Shown here in pieces: positions 1 to 8,952 of a DNA stretch of 64,000 nucleotides. Within the stretch, counting starts at the first letter, position 1. Each line of letters opens with the position of its first letter. Source of the stretch: Piscinibacter defluvii (lineage in GTDB: Bacteria; Pseudomonadota; Gammaproteobacteria; Burkholderiales; Burkholderiaceae_C); contig NZ_RCHJ01000005.1 in the NCBI RefSeq assembly GCF_004011805.1, positions 124,001 to 188,000 on the forward strand. Direction: 5' to 3'. Under the pieces are notes generated by a model, which ran no database searches, had not been told where the DNA came from, and saw only the letters and a list, made by a program, of their open reading frames with translations. Made by a program: the position numbers and the translations under genes.

Positions 1-661
1 CAAGCAGTACCGCGAGTTCTACACCAGCCCCGAGGCGGTGCAGGCCGCCCGCGCCGGCAAGCCCATCCCGCACGGCACGGTGATCACGCTGGCCGCCTAC
101 GCGGCGAAGCTCGATGCCGAGGGCAAGCCGGTCAAGGACGCCAACGGCCGCTTCGTCAAGGACAAGCTGGTCGCGGTCAACTCGATGCTGAAGGGCGAGG
201 GCCTGGGCGCCGACATCCCGGAGTCGCTGCGCAATGGCGACTGGATCTACCAGTCCTTCACGCCCGACGGCCAGGTCAACGACAAGGCCAACCTGACCGC
301 CTGCTACCAGTGCCACCTGCCGTTCGCGAAGGACGACTACCTGACCAACCTCGCCAAACTCGCCGGCCGCTTCCCGAGCCAGGCCCAGGCCGCGCCCGCG
401 GGCGGCGCGAACGAGGTCGCGGTCAGCGGCTTCGCGTTCGGCCCCGGCACGCTGAAGATCACGGCCGGGCAGAAGGTCACCTGGGTCAATGCGGACGACA
501 CGCCGCACCAGATCTCGGTGGTCGGCAGCAGCCAGCGCAGCGAGCTGATGCTCAAGGGGCAGAGCGCCTCGCTGCAGTTCGACGCCGCCGGCAACATCGC
601 CTACATCTGCGGTCTGCACCCGACCATGAAGGGCAGCATCGAGGTGGCGGCCAAGCCCTGA
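1..661 (+). CDS. Cytochrome P460-cupredoxin fusion, C-terminal part (5' end outside window)
   Basis: The gene enters from the left edge, reading in frame from base 2. The visible 220 residues hold two modules. The first ends in a c-type haem site CYQCH (bases 302-316) in a context typical of cytochrome P460 (NGDWIYQSF, then TACYQCHLPF). The second, from about base 410, is a plastocyanin-like cupredoxin with candidate copper ligands: His in DTPHQI, and Cys, His and Met in YICGLHPTMKG. P460 proteins act in the periplasm on hydroxylamine, NO or related small substrates, and cupredoxins carry single electrons, so the fusion could pass electrons from haem to copper within one chain. The signal peptide and the P460 cross-linking lysine would lie upstream and cannot be checked. 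The copper module might stabilise rather than transfer electrons. Confidence 0.8.
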   Translation, partial: KQYREFYTSPEAVQAARAGKPIPHGTVITLAAYAAKLDAEGKPVKDANGRFVKDKLVAVNSMLKGEGLGADIPESLRNGDWIYQSFTPDGQVNDKANLTACYQCHLPFAKDDYLTNLAKLAGRFPSQAQAAPAGGANEVAVSGFAFGPGTLKITAGQKVTWVNADDTPHQISVVGSSQRSELMLKGQSASLQFDAAGNIAYICGLHPTMKGSIEVAAKP

Positions 662-700
662 CACCCGGCACCGCGGCACGGATGCGCTAACCTTCGCGCC

Positions 701-2581
701 GTGCTGCGCGCCTTCGAGAAGTTCGTCGACCCGTATCCCGAGGCCGCGCCCGAGACGCCGCCGCCGCGGCTGCTGCCCTTCGTCTGGCACTGCACGCGCG
801 GCATGCGCCCCTACATCGCCGGCATGACCGTCGCCACGGCGGTGATCGGCGTGTTCGAGGCGATCCTGTTCGCGATGCTCGGTCGCGTCGTCGACTGGCT
901 GGCCGAGGTGCCGCCGGCGCGCCTGTGGGCGGAGCGCGGCAGCACGATGCTGCTGCTGGCCGGCGTGCTGCTGGCGAGCATCGCGGTCGTCGCGCTGCAG
1001 ACCCTGCTCAAGCACCAGAGCCTGGCCGGCAACTTCCCGATGCGGCTGCGCTGGGACTTCCATCGGCTGATGCTGGCCCAGAGCATGGGCTTCTACCAGG
1101 ACGAGTTCGCCGGCCGCATCGCTGCCAAGCTGATGCAGACCGCGCTGGCAGTGCGCGACACGGTGTTCCTGGTCGGCGACATCCTGGTCTTCGTGCTCAT
1201 CTACTTCGTCACGATGGCCACGGTGGTGGGCAGCTTCGACGCTTGGCTGCTGCTGCCGTTCGCGGCCTGGGTGCTGCTCTACGGCCTGGCCACCTGGTAC
1301 TTCGTGCCGCGCCTGGCGCGCGTCGGCCAGGCCCAGGCGGACGCGCGCTCGCTGATGACCGGCCGGGTGACCGACGCCTACACCAACATCGCCACCGTCA
1401 AGCTGTTCTCGCATTCGCGGCGCGAGGCTGCCTACGCGCGCGACTCGATGCGCGAGTTCATGGTCACGGTGCACGGCCAGATGCGCCTGGTCAGCGGCTT
1501 CGAGATCGTCAACCACCTGCTCTCGGTTGCGCTGATCGGTGCCACCACCGGCATGGCGCTGTGGCTGTGGACACGCGGCCAGGTCAGCGTCGGCGCGCTC
1601 GCCGCGGCCGGCGCGATGGCGTTGCGCCTGAACGGCATCTCGCACTGGATCATGTGGGAGATGGCCTCGCTGTTCGAGAACATCGGCACGGTGCACGACG
1701 GCATCAACACGCTGTCGCGACAGCGCACCGTGCTCGACCGGCCCGACGCGCCGGCACTGCAGGTGCAGCGCGGCGAGATCCGCTTCGAGGACGTCGACTT
1801 CGCCTACGGCCGGCGCGACCCCGGCGCGCCGCGGGCCGTGAGCGGCTTCTCGCTGCACATCCGCCCGGGCGAGAAGATCGGTGTGGTCGGCCGCTCCGGC
1901 GCCGGCAAGACCACCCTGGTCAGCCTGCTGCTGCGCCTGTACGACCTGGAGGGCGGCCGCATCCTGATCGACGGGCAGGACATCGCCGGCGTCACGCAGG
2001 ACAGCCTGCGGGCGCAGATCGGCATGGTCACGCAGGACACCTCGCTGCTGCACCGCTCGGTGCGCGACAACATCCTCTATGGCCGGCCGGACGCGGACGA
2101 GACGCAGATGGTCGCTGCGGCCCGGCGCGCCGAGGCGCACGAGTTCATCCTCGGCCTGGCCGACCCGAAAGGCCGCACCGGCTACGACGCGCATGTCGGC
2201 GAACGCGGGGTCAAGCTCTCCGGCGGACAGCGCCAGCGCGTCGCGATCGCCCGCGTGATGCTCAAGGACGCGCCCATCCTGCTGCTCGACGAGGCCACCA
2301 GCGCGCTCGACAGCGAGGTCGAGGCGGCGATCCAGGCGAGCCTGTACCGGCTGATGGAGGGCAAGACGGTGGTGGCGATCGCGCACCGCCTGTCCACCAT
2401 CGCGGCGATGGACCGGCTGATCGTGATGGACAAGGGCCGCATCGTCGAGGAGGGCGACCACCGCAGCCTGCTCGCGCGCGGCGGCATCTATGCGCGCCTG
2501 TGGGCGCACCAGAGCGGCGGCTTCCTCGGCGAGGAGATCGACGACGAGCCGGCTGCGCCGCAGCTGGCCGCGGCACCTTGA
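701..2581 (+). CDS. ABC exporter, fused permease and ATPase
   Basis: This 626-residue half-transporter has an N-terminal six-helix membrane domain (about residues 30-330) and a C-terminal nucleotide-binding domain. All ATPase motifs are intact: Walker A GRSGAGKTT near residue 397, signature LSGGQ near 506, Walker B ILLLDEATSALD near 526 and the switch histidine in AIAHRLS near 558. It should work as a homodimer exporting a lipid, drug or peptide; the substrate cannot be read from the sequence. The start is GTG, chosen because the stretch after it (MLRAFEKFVDPYP) looks like a genuine cytoplasmic leader. There is no clear ribosome binding site, and a downstream ATG would remove that leader. Confidence 0.9.
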   Translation: MLRAFEKFVDPYPEAAPETPPPRLLPFVWHCTRGMRPYIAGMTVATAVIGVFEAILFAMLGRVVDWLAEVPPARLWAERGSTMLLLAGVLLASIAVVALQTLLKHQSLAGNFPMRLRWDFHRLMLAQSMGFYQDEFAGRIAAKLMQTALAVRDTVFLVGDILVFVLIYFVTMATVVGSFDAWLLLPFAAWVLLYGLATWYFVPRLARVGQAQADARSLMTGRVTDAYTNIATVKLFSHSRREAAYARDSMREFMVTVHGQMRLVSGFEIVNHLLSVALIGATTGMALWLWTRGQVSVGALAAAGAMALRLNGISHWIMWEMASLFENIGTVHDGINTLSRQRTVLDRPDAPALQVQRGEIRFEDVDFAYGRRDPGAPRAVSGFSLHIRPGEKIGVVGRSGAGKTTLVSLLLRLYDLEGGRILIDGQDIAGVTQDSLRAQIGMVTQDTSLLHRSVRDNILYGRPDADETQMVAAARRAEAHEFILGLADPKGRTGYDAHVGERGVKLSGGQRQRVAIARVMLKDAPILLLDEATSALDSEVEAAIQASLYRLMEGKTVVAIAHRLSTIAAMDRLIVMDKGRIVEEGDHRSLLARGGIYARLWAHQSGGFLGEEIDDEPAAPQLAAAP

Positions 2582-2632
2582 TGTCGCCCTAGGGATTCGC
2601 CGTCCGCGCCGCCGCCGGCAGAGTGCGACGCG

Positions 2633-3334
2633 ATGGCCACCATGACCTACCGCTTCGGGCGGAGCGACCCGCGCGAGCCCGACGGCCGGGCCCGTGTCGC
2701 CGTCTTCGGCGCCGACGGCGCCACCGGCCAGCTGGCCGTGCGCCATGCGCTCGAGGCCGGCCACCGGGTGACCGCCTGCGTGGCCGACCCTGCCCACCTG
2801 CCGCTCGAGCACGAAGGGCTGCGCCTGGTGCGCGCCGACCCGCGCTGGCCCGACAGCCTGTGGGGCGTGCTCGACGGCCACGATGCGGTGCTGTGCCTGG
2901 TCGGCCACAAGCCGGCGCCGCTGCCGTCGCCCGACGCGCTGGCCCACGCCCATCCGGCCGCCGCGCGGGCCACGCGGGCGCTGCTCGAGGCGATGGCTGT
3001 GGCCGGCGTCGAGCGCCTGCTGGTGCTGGGGGCCGCCGGGGTCGGCAACTCGGCGCGCACCGGCCGCCTCGGCCTCGGGCGCTGGCTGCGCTGGTGCCTG
3101 CCCGAGGTGATGGCCGACAAGGAGCGCCAGGAGCGCCTGGTGCGCCACAGCGGGCTGCGCTGGACGGTGCTGCGCCCGGGCCGCCTGAGCCACGAGCCGG
3201 CCTGCGGCCACGTGGCCTTCGGCGAAGACCTGCCCTGGGGCCTGCGCAGCACCTCGCGCGAGGACGTCGCCGAGCTGATGGTGCGCCTGATCGACGAGCC
3301 GGCCGCGGTGGGCAAGGCGCTCACCGTCGTCTGA
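2633..3334 (+). CDS. NmrA-like NAD(P)-binding protein (atypical SDR)
   Basis: This 233-residue Rossmann-fold protein has an early glycine-rich loop (FGADGATGQ) and a later VLGAAGVGNS segment, the pattern of NAD(P)H-binding atypical short-chain dehydrogenases (NmrA/SDR_a5). It lacks the classical YxxxK active-site pair, so it may sense or bind dinucleotide rather than catalyse. LRWTVLRPGRL near residue 175 is the family's typical late motif. A second ATG lies three codons downstream and cannot be excluded. It follows the ABC exporter by about 50 bases on the same strand and could be co-transcribed. The substrate is unknown. Confidence 0.75.
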   Translation: MATMTYRFGRSDPREPDGRARVAVFGADGATGQLAVRHALEAGHRVTACVADPAHLPLEHEGLRLVRADPRWPDSLWGVLDGHDAVLCLVGHKPAPLPSPDALAHAHPAAARATRALLEAMAVAGVERLLVLGAAGVGNSARTGRLGLGRWLRWCLPEVMADKERQERLVRHSGLRWTVLRPGRLSHEPACGHVAFGEDLPWGLRSTSREDVAELMVRLIDEPAAVGKALTVV

Positions 3335-3526
3335 GCCTGCCTCCCTAGGCCACCTCACCCTCCTGGGGGGCCCGGCGACCTGCATCCGCAGGATGTGGTG
3401 TCGGCGTATTTCCTACACGATGAACCGACGCTGACGGACAGACATCCTCGGCGCGGATCCATGGCAGCGCGACGGGTCGCTGTCTACGCTTGGATCAGCT
3501 GAACCACCCGTGAAGGAGCCAGCGAG

Positions 3527-3754
3527 ATGAACACCGCTCCCGCGCCCTTGAGTCCCTCGGCGATCGAGGCCCAGTACCAGCTGCGCTTCCAGTCGCTGTT
3601 CAACGAAGGCCGTGCCCTCGTGTTCCCGTGCGACCAGGCCGGGCATGTCGACATGGACGCCCTCAGCGAACGCGCCCGCCACAACTACCTGTATGCCCGC
3701 ACCGTGATCGGCCGCGAGTTCGCGACGCCGGCGGTGATCCCCGCGCTGCACTGA
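3527..3754 (+). CDS. Small conserved-looking hypothetical protein (75 aa)
   Basis: I do not recognise this protein. It is soluble with no signal peptide or membrane segment; the middle (residues 14-60) looks helical and compositionally normal, including LRFQSLFNEGRALVFPCDQ. A good ribosome site (GAAGGAG, about 10 bases ahead of the ATG) and ordinary codon use support it as real. The stop codon sits inside the left arm of the large inverted-repeat element that follows. A TIR-domain gene converges on it from the other side. No function is claimed. Confidence 0.7.
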   Translation: MNTAPAPLSPSAIEAQYQLRFQSLFNEGRALVFPCDQAGHVDMDALSERARHNYLYARTVIGREFATPAVIPALH

Positions 3755-4036
3755 GCGCAAGAAGGTGTGAGAGAACCCAGCGTGCCCACGTTGCCCCCGG
3801 GATCGCGCCCAATCGAGGCGCAAAGCGCAGACGTGTCGGGTGACACATCGAGCATCTGCAACGACGGGTGGGCGCGATCCCGGAGGCAACCCGCAGGGCC
3901 GGGGTACCCAAGGGCCCTGGGCCGCGTTGCGTCACTGGCCCAGACGGCCAGTCTGGGCGGCGTGCCGCGTCTTGCCCAGGGACCTTGGCCACCTCGGCGT
4001 GGGCACGCTGGGTTCTCTCACACCTTCTGAGCTCAG
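3751..4036. repeat. Nested palindromic element between convergent genes
   Basis: The outer arms are a perfect 31-bp inverted repeat, 3760-3790 against 3998-4028, extended with mismatches into both flanking stop codons. Inside lie two further arms. Arm 1 pairs 3791-3812 with 3868-3889 (20 of 22 positions) and has a small hairpin in its loop (3833-3837 with 3842-3846). Arm 2 pairs 3908-3921 with 3975-3988 (13 of 14) and is capped by an 8-bp perfect hairpin (3938-3945 with 3951-3958). As single-stranded DNA or RNA this would fold into a stem with two branches. It could be a non-autonomous repeat (MITE- or REP-like) or an unusually large bidirectional terminator. No transposase and no second copy is visible in the window. 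Confidence 0.8.
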
Positions 4037-5454
4037 GCGCCGCGCCGCAGCTCGGCGAGCAGGTCGTCGACGGTGCGCGGCAGGCGCCCTTCGACGCGCT
4101 CGGCCAGCAGCTGCTGGCGCAAGGCCTCCAGCTCGCGCCGCCCCGCCTCGCGCTGGCCGTTGAGTGCCGCCAGCCAGGCGCGCCAGAGCCGATCCAGCGC
4201 CGCCCGTTCCGGGGCCGCCGAGCCGGCCGGGAACAGCCAGTCGTAGGTGGCCTGCAGGTCTGCCGGCGACAGGCGCTCCAGCAACCCCGCCCGGTCGCGC
4301 GCCGACCACACCTGTGCATCGAAGCCGTAGCTGCGCAGCCGCGCGCCCTGCGCGGCCGACGGCGTCTCGCCCTGGCGGCGCATGTCGTCGGCGATCGATG
4401 CGGCGTACGAGTACAACCCGCCGTGCTGCCAGGCCGAGGACAGCTGCAGGCTGCGCACCCAGGCCCGCTCGCGCGGGCTGCGCGCGGCCGCCGTGTAGTG
4501 CTGCTCGGCCTCGGCGTCGAGCCGGCCGCTGGTCCATACGCGGTAGTGCGCCCACATCGCGTGGGCGTAGACGTTGCCGGGGTCGTCGGCCAGCGCCGCC
4601 TCGTACTGCGCCTTCGGATCGCCGGCCGCGATGCCGTCGCGGCTGCGCAGGAACTCGGCCCAGCCGAGGTGCGCGCGCAGGTCGGCGCGGCGCACCCCGG
4701 TCGCCCGCGCGAGGCCCTGCGCGAGCACCGGCTGTACCTTGGCCACCAGGGCCGAGAAGGTCTCCTTCTCGCTGACGATGCGCATCTCGCGCAGCCAGGC
4801 CATGCCGCAGTCCTCGCGCGCCTGCCGTGCGGCCTCGTCGTCGGGCCGCGCCGCGGCGATCAGCGCGAACTGGTCCCAGCCCACCGCGTGGCTGCCGCTG
4901 CCGCACAGCTGGACCGCGGCGCTCAGCTCGGCCGCCGCGCGCTCGCGCTGCGCCTGCTCGCGCGCCAGCTGCTGCTCGTGGCGCTGCCAGGCCCAGGCTG
5001 CCGCGCCGGCCAGCAGCAACAGCGCCAGGGCCACGCCCAGCCACGCCGCCAGCGGCCAGCCGCGCCGCATGCGGGCGACTGCGGCCACGGTCTCGGCCAC
5101 CAGGTCGCCGCGCGGCTGAAGCAGCGTCACCTGGCGCAGGTAGGCGGGGATGGCCGACAGCGGCGTCGGTTCGGCCATCACCGGCAGCACGCGACCGCCC
5201 GGGACACGCCAGCGGCGCTCGGCCAGGTCGAGCTCGCTGAGCGCGTAACTGCCCGGGGCCACCGACTGCGGCGTGACCACGAAGACCAACGCGTCGGCGT
5301 CGTCGATCGCCTCGCGCAACGCGGCGTGGAAGGGCTCGCCCTCCTTCAGCTCGGCGCGGTCGGTGAACACCTCGTGGCCCTCGCCCTCGAGCGCGAGGCG
5401 CAGCCGGTCGGCCAGGTCGTGCAACTCGGAGGGGTAGGAGACGAAGATCTTCAC
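4033..5454 (-). CDS. Membrane-anchored TIR-domain protein with C-terminal helical-repeat region
   Basis: This 473-residue protein begins with a TIR domain (residues 1-125): strand A is KIFVSYPS and the candidate catalytic motif is S69-x4-E74 in [17 protein letters not shown] single strongly hydrophobic helix follows (about 134-154), then an Ala/Glu/Arg-rich linker and about 300 residues of TPR-like helices (for example [23 protein letters not shown]). Bacterial TIR domains are usually NAD-consuming immune effectors or scaffolds. Here the TIR would face the cytoplasm and the helical part would probably lie in the periplasm, suggesting a receptor that senses outside and acts inside. Start is GTG. 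No known partner gene is adjacent. The TIR assignment is strong; the topology and role are inferred. Confidence 0.8.
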   Translation of the reverse strand: MKIFVSYPSELHDLADRLRLALEGEGHEVFTDRAELKEGEPFHAALREAIDDADALVFVVTPQSVAPGSYALSELDLAERRWRVPGGRVLPVMAEPTPLSAIPAYLRQVTLLQPRGDLVAETVAAVARMRRGWPLAAWLGVALALLLLAGAAAWAWQRHEQQLAREQAQRERAAAELSAAVQLCGSGSHAVGWDQFALIAAARPDDEAARQAREDCGMAWLREMRIVSEKETFSALVAKVQPVLAQGLARATGVRRADLRAHLGWAEFLRSRDGIAAGDPKAQYEAALADDPGNVYAHAMWAHYRVWTSGRLDAEAEQHYTAAARSPRERAWVRSLQLSSAWQHGGLYSYAASIADDMRRQGETPSAAQGARLRSYGFDAQVWSARDRAGLLERLSPADLQATYDWLFPAGSAAPERAALDRLWRAWLAALNGQREAGRRELEALRQQLLAERVEGRLPRTVDDLLAELRRGA

Positions 5455-5543
5455 GGCGGGTGCGGCGGATTGTTGGCCCGAACCGCGGGGCGCGCAACGC
5501 AGCGGCTACGATGCGCGCCTTCCACCACTGCCCGGACGCGACG

Positions 5544-6464
<921 letters not shown>

Positions 6465-6560
6465 CCTTTGGCACGGCACCGGCCGGTGCGCCGGTCGCGC
6501 GGCCCCGTGCGGCGAAATAATCCCCTCGCAGAACAAGCCCAAACCCGAGCGGGAGCACCA

Positions 6561-7148
6561 ATGCACCGACCGAACGCCGCGCTGCCAGCGCTGCTGCTGG
6601 CCCTGGCCCTGGCCGCCGGCAGCGCCGACGCCGCCCCGACCGCGACCAGGTTCGACCCGGCCGTCGAGGTGCAGGGCAGCAAGCTGCAGCTCAACGGCGC
6701 GGGCACGCGCTACCGCGCCATCTTCAAGGTGTACGACATGGCGCTGTACACGACGAAGAAGGTCGCCACGAGCGCCGAGCTGCTGACGCTGCCGGGGCCC
6801 AAGCGGCTGCAGTTCGTGGCGCTGCGCGAACTGCCTGGCACCGACCTGGGCCGACTGTTCCTCAAGGGCATGGGCGACAACGCCACGCGCGAGCAGGTGC
6901 AGCGCCACACGCTGGCCAGCACGCGGCTGATCGAGGTGTTCTCCGGCCGCTCGAAGATGATGCCGGGCGAATCGTTCGCGATGGAGTTCGTGCCGGGCAA
7001 GGGCACCACCTTCTACATCCTCGGCAAGCCGCAGGGCGAGCCGGTTGGCGACGACGAGTTCTTCTCGATGGTGCTGCGCATCTGGTTCGGCGAGTCTCCC
7101 GCGGACCCGCTGCTCAAGGACGCGCTGCTCGGGCAATCGAAGGAGTGA
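6561..7148 (+). CDS. Secreted chalcone isomerase-like domain protein
   Basis: The 195-residue protein has a clear signal peptide (hydrophobic LPALLLALALAAGSADA, cleavage near residue 25). The mature part carries the bacterial chalcone isomerase-like fold: LNGAGTRYRAIFKVYDMALY near the start and FFSMVLRIWFGESPADPLLKDALL near the end. These bacterial proteins are not known to isomerise chalcones; related fold members bind fatty acids or haem. The ATG was chosen because it directly precedes the signal peptide and has a GGGAG ribosome site about 6 bases upstream. It precedes the mini rod-like gene by only 7 bases, suggesting co-transcription. Confidence 0.85.
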   Translation: MHRPNAALPALLLALALAAGSADAAPTATRFDPAVEVQGSKLQLNGAGTRYRAIFKVYDMALYTTKKVATSAELLTLPGPKRLQFVALRELPGTDLGRLFLKGMGDNATREQVQRHTLASTRLIEVFSGRSKMMPGESFAMEFVPGKGTTFYILGKPQGEPVGDDEFFSMVLRIWFGESPADPLLKDALLGQSKE

Positions 7149-7155
7149 GGCACCC

Positions 7156-7395
7156 ATGGGCATGAACGTGACCTCGATCGCGCTCGGCGGGCTGCAGGCC
7201 TCGCGCGAGCGCCTGGACGGCGCCGCCGGGCGCATCGCCCGCCGCGCCGCCACCGGGCTGGAGGCCGCCCCGGGCCCCTCGCTCGAGCAGGACATCGTGA
7301 CGCAGCGCGAGGCCGCGCTGCTGTACCGCGCCAACCTCGGCGTGCTGCGCACCGAGCAGCAGATGCTCGGCAGCCTGCTCGACCTGCGCGCCTGA
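7156..7395 (+). CDS. Miniature flagellar rod/hook-like protein (79 aa)
   Basis: This very short protein joins the two ends of a flagellar axial protein. Residues 6-33 (SIALGGLQASRERLDGAAGRIA) resemble the N-terminal rod motif of FlgB/FlgC/FlgG, where family members read ALxGLxAxxxRLDxxAxNIAN. Residues 41-79 (EQDIVTQREAALLYRANLG, then RTEQQMLGSLLDLRA) resemble the C-terminal Flg_bbr_C motif. The whole central domain is missing. In full-length proteins these ends pair as a coiled coil in the axial core. No other flagellar gene lies in the window. It may be a degenerate remnant, a capping factor or a stand-alone coiled-coil protein. The similarity is by eye. Confidence 0.65.
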   Translation: MGMNVTSIALGGLQASRERLDGAAGRIARRAATGLEAAPGPSLEQDIVTQREAALLYRANLGVLRTEQQMLGSLLDLRA

Positions 7396-7422
7396 ACGGC
7401 ACCCGCCGGCCGGCGCGGCGCC

Positions 7423-8052
7423 TCAGGTGGCCAGCCAGGCCGCCAGGGCGGCCCAGTGCAGCGCGACGGTGGCCCAGTAGGTCTTGCGGAACTCCATCTT
7501 GGCCGTCTTGTGGCGCAGCAGCCGCTGCGCCAGCCAGGCACCGGGCCAGCCGCCGATCAGGCTGGCGCCGTGCAGCAGCCACTCGGGCGTGCGGCGCGCG
7601 TTGCGCTGGGCGGCGAACTTGTCGCTCCAGTACAGGTAGAAGGTGACCACGCCCACCAGCGGCGCCGAGAGCGCCACCGGCACCGCCAGGCGCTGCGTCC
7701 AGGCCGCCCACACCAGCAGCACCGTGTAGGCGGGCAGCAGCACCAGCATCGCGCGGATCTCGGCTGCGGCGTACGGCGGTGGCGGCTGTCGCTTGCGGCG
7801 CGCGGCGTTCGCCGGGGCCTCCTCGTTGCGCGGGGTCGCGCCGGGTTCCAGCGGCACCACGGCCATCGCACGCGGCCCCTTGCCGCCGACGTGGATCTCC
7901 TCGTAGCGCACGTGCAGCCCTTCGGCGGGCGCGGTGCGGCCGCCGCGGTAGTCGCGGATGTGGAAGAACACGTCGGTATCGGTGCTCGGGCTGCGCACGA
8001 AGCCGAAGCCGTGCTCCGCATCCCAGCGAACGATCGTCCCCTGCTTGTTCAT
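7423..8052 (-). CDS. Cold-shock domain fused to DUF1294 membrane domain
   Basis: The 209-residue protein starts with a cold-shock nucleic-acid-binding domain (residues 1-65): GTIVRWDAEHGFGFVRSP is RNP1-like and DVFFHIRDY is RNP2-like. A basic linker (about residues 80-90, RRKRQPPPP) leads to a DUF1294 region with about three hydrophobic segments and the conserved WLLHGASLIGGWPGAWLAQ. This architecture is widespread in proteobacteria and would tether an RNA or ssDNA binder to the inner membrane. Its physiological role is unknown. It converges with the mini rod-like gene and is followed upstream by the DUF2726 gene on the same strand. Confidence 0.88.
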   Translation of the reverse strand: MNKQGTIVRWDAEHGFGFVRSPSTDTDVFFHIRDYRGGRTAPAEGLHVRYEEIHVGGKGPRAMAVVPLEPGATPRNEEAPANAARRKRQPPPPYAAAEIRAMLVLLPAYTVLLVWAAWTQRLAVPVALSAPLVGVVTFYLYWSDKFAAQRNARRTPEWLLHGASLIGGWPGAWLAQRLLRHKTAKMEFRKTYWATVALHWAALAAWLAT

Positions 8053-8115
8053 GTCGATCGATCGTAGCGGCGCACTGCCGACACGCTGTTGCCGGTTGTA
8101 GGGCGCGCGCGGTCC

Positions 8116-8835
8116 TCAGCGCCGCTGCGGTGGCCGGGGAGCGAGCGCGTCGAGGTCGTCGAAGTAGTCGGAGGACACCGGCTCGAGCTGCTGCCCCGCG
8201 GCCAGCGCCTGGTCGCCGTCGGCGAGCAGCTCCACCATGTCGGGCACCGGCAGCACGCGCCGGCCGTTCGGGCCGATCGCCAGCGGCTCCGGCGCCACCG
8301 AGTCGGGGCCGGTGGCCTGCGGCGAGGCCTCGGCCACCTGGGCACGCACCTCCGAGACGCTGGGCAGGGCGTCGGCGCGCCAGTGCGCGACGCGGATGCC
8401 GGCCGCCTTCAGCACCTCGGCCATGCGGGCGTGGCGCTGCTGGGCCCGCGGCGATTCGTTGGCGGTGCGCACGTCGATCGCCAGCACCACGCGCGAGCTC
8501 TGGTCGCACACCAGCAGGTCGACGCTGAGCCGGCCGACCCGGGTCAGCCAGTCGCTGTAGGAGTAGCGTGTCGGCACGCTGATGAAACGCGCCAGCGGCA
8601 CCTGTGCCAGCACCAGCTGGCCGGGCACCGCCTTGCGCAGCAGCTCGTAGGCCTCGCGCTCGGCGGTCGTCATGACGCGCACGGCCTGCGGCGTCCAGGC
8701 CTGGATGGTGTCCAGCGATTCGGCACTGGTGTTGCGCTTGCGCGCCGAGTTGCCGCGCCGGCGGGCGAACAGCAGCGAGACCAGCAGGGCGGAGATCGCC
8801 AGGGCGGCGATGAAGGTCGGGTCGAGGGCTGACAC
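8116..8835 (-). CDS. DUF2726 domain protein with N-terminal membrane anchor
   Basis: The 239-residue protein has a hydrophobic N-terminal helix (about residues 6-24), a short basic stretch and then a DUF2726 domain: LVLAQVPLARFI, then DLLVCDQSSRVVLAIDVRTANE, and VLKAAGIRVAHWRADALPS. That layout (D, then E/D-x-K-like positions) recalls nuclease-related restriction-endonuclease folds. The usual ExK lysine is not obvious, so catalysis is uncertain. The C-terminal 80 residues look disordered. The start codon is GTG, the only in-frame start that keeps the membrane helix. It is probably bound to the cytoplasmic membrane. Function unknown. Confidence 0.78.
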   Translation of the reverse strand: MSALDPTFIAALAISALLVSLLFARRRGNSARKRNTSAESLDTIQAWTPQAVRVMTTAEREAYELLRKAVPGQLVLAQVPLARFISVPTRYSYSDWLTRVGRLSVDLLVCDQSSRVVLAIDVRTANESPRAQQRHARMAEVLKAAGIRVAHWRADALPSVSEVRAQVAEASPQATGPDSVAPEPLAIGPNGRRVLPVPDMVELLADGDQALAAGQQLEPVSSDYFDDLDALAPRPPQRR

Positions 8836-8877
8836 GCGATGTCCCGCAACGAATGACGAGCGCCAAGGCTAGCGCCC

Positions 8878-8894
8878 GACCGGGCCGCCCGGTC
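8878..8894. terminator. GC-rich hairpin between DUF3016 and DUF2726 genes
   Basis: A perfect 7-bp stem (8878-8884 with 8888-8894) with a 3-base loop lies between two leftward genes. No T-run follows on the minus strand, so it would be a non-canonical terminator or an attenuating hairpin. Confidence 0.35.
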
Positions 8895-8952
8895 GATCGA
8901 TCAGCGGGAGTTTTTCACGCCAGTCGGACGCCAGCGCCCGGACGGCGCGGCC

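Noticed and set aside
3760-4028. Insertion sequence with terminal inverted repeats
   Set aside because: The interior is under 210 bases, has no transposase frame and is itself palindromic. I report it as a nested repeat instead.
4033-5454. Complete known TIR defence system (Thoeris, Pycsar- or CBASS-like)
   Set aside because: No ThsA, cyclase, SIR2 or nuclease partner is adjacent to either TIR gene, so no known system is claimed.
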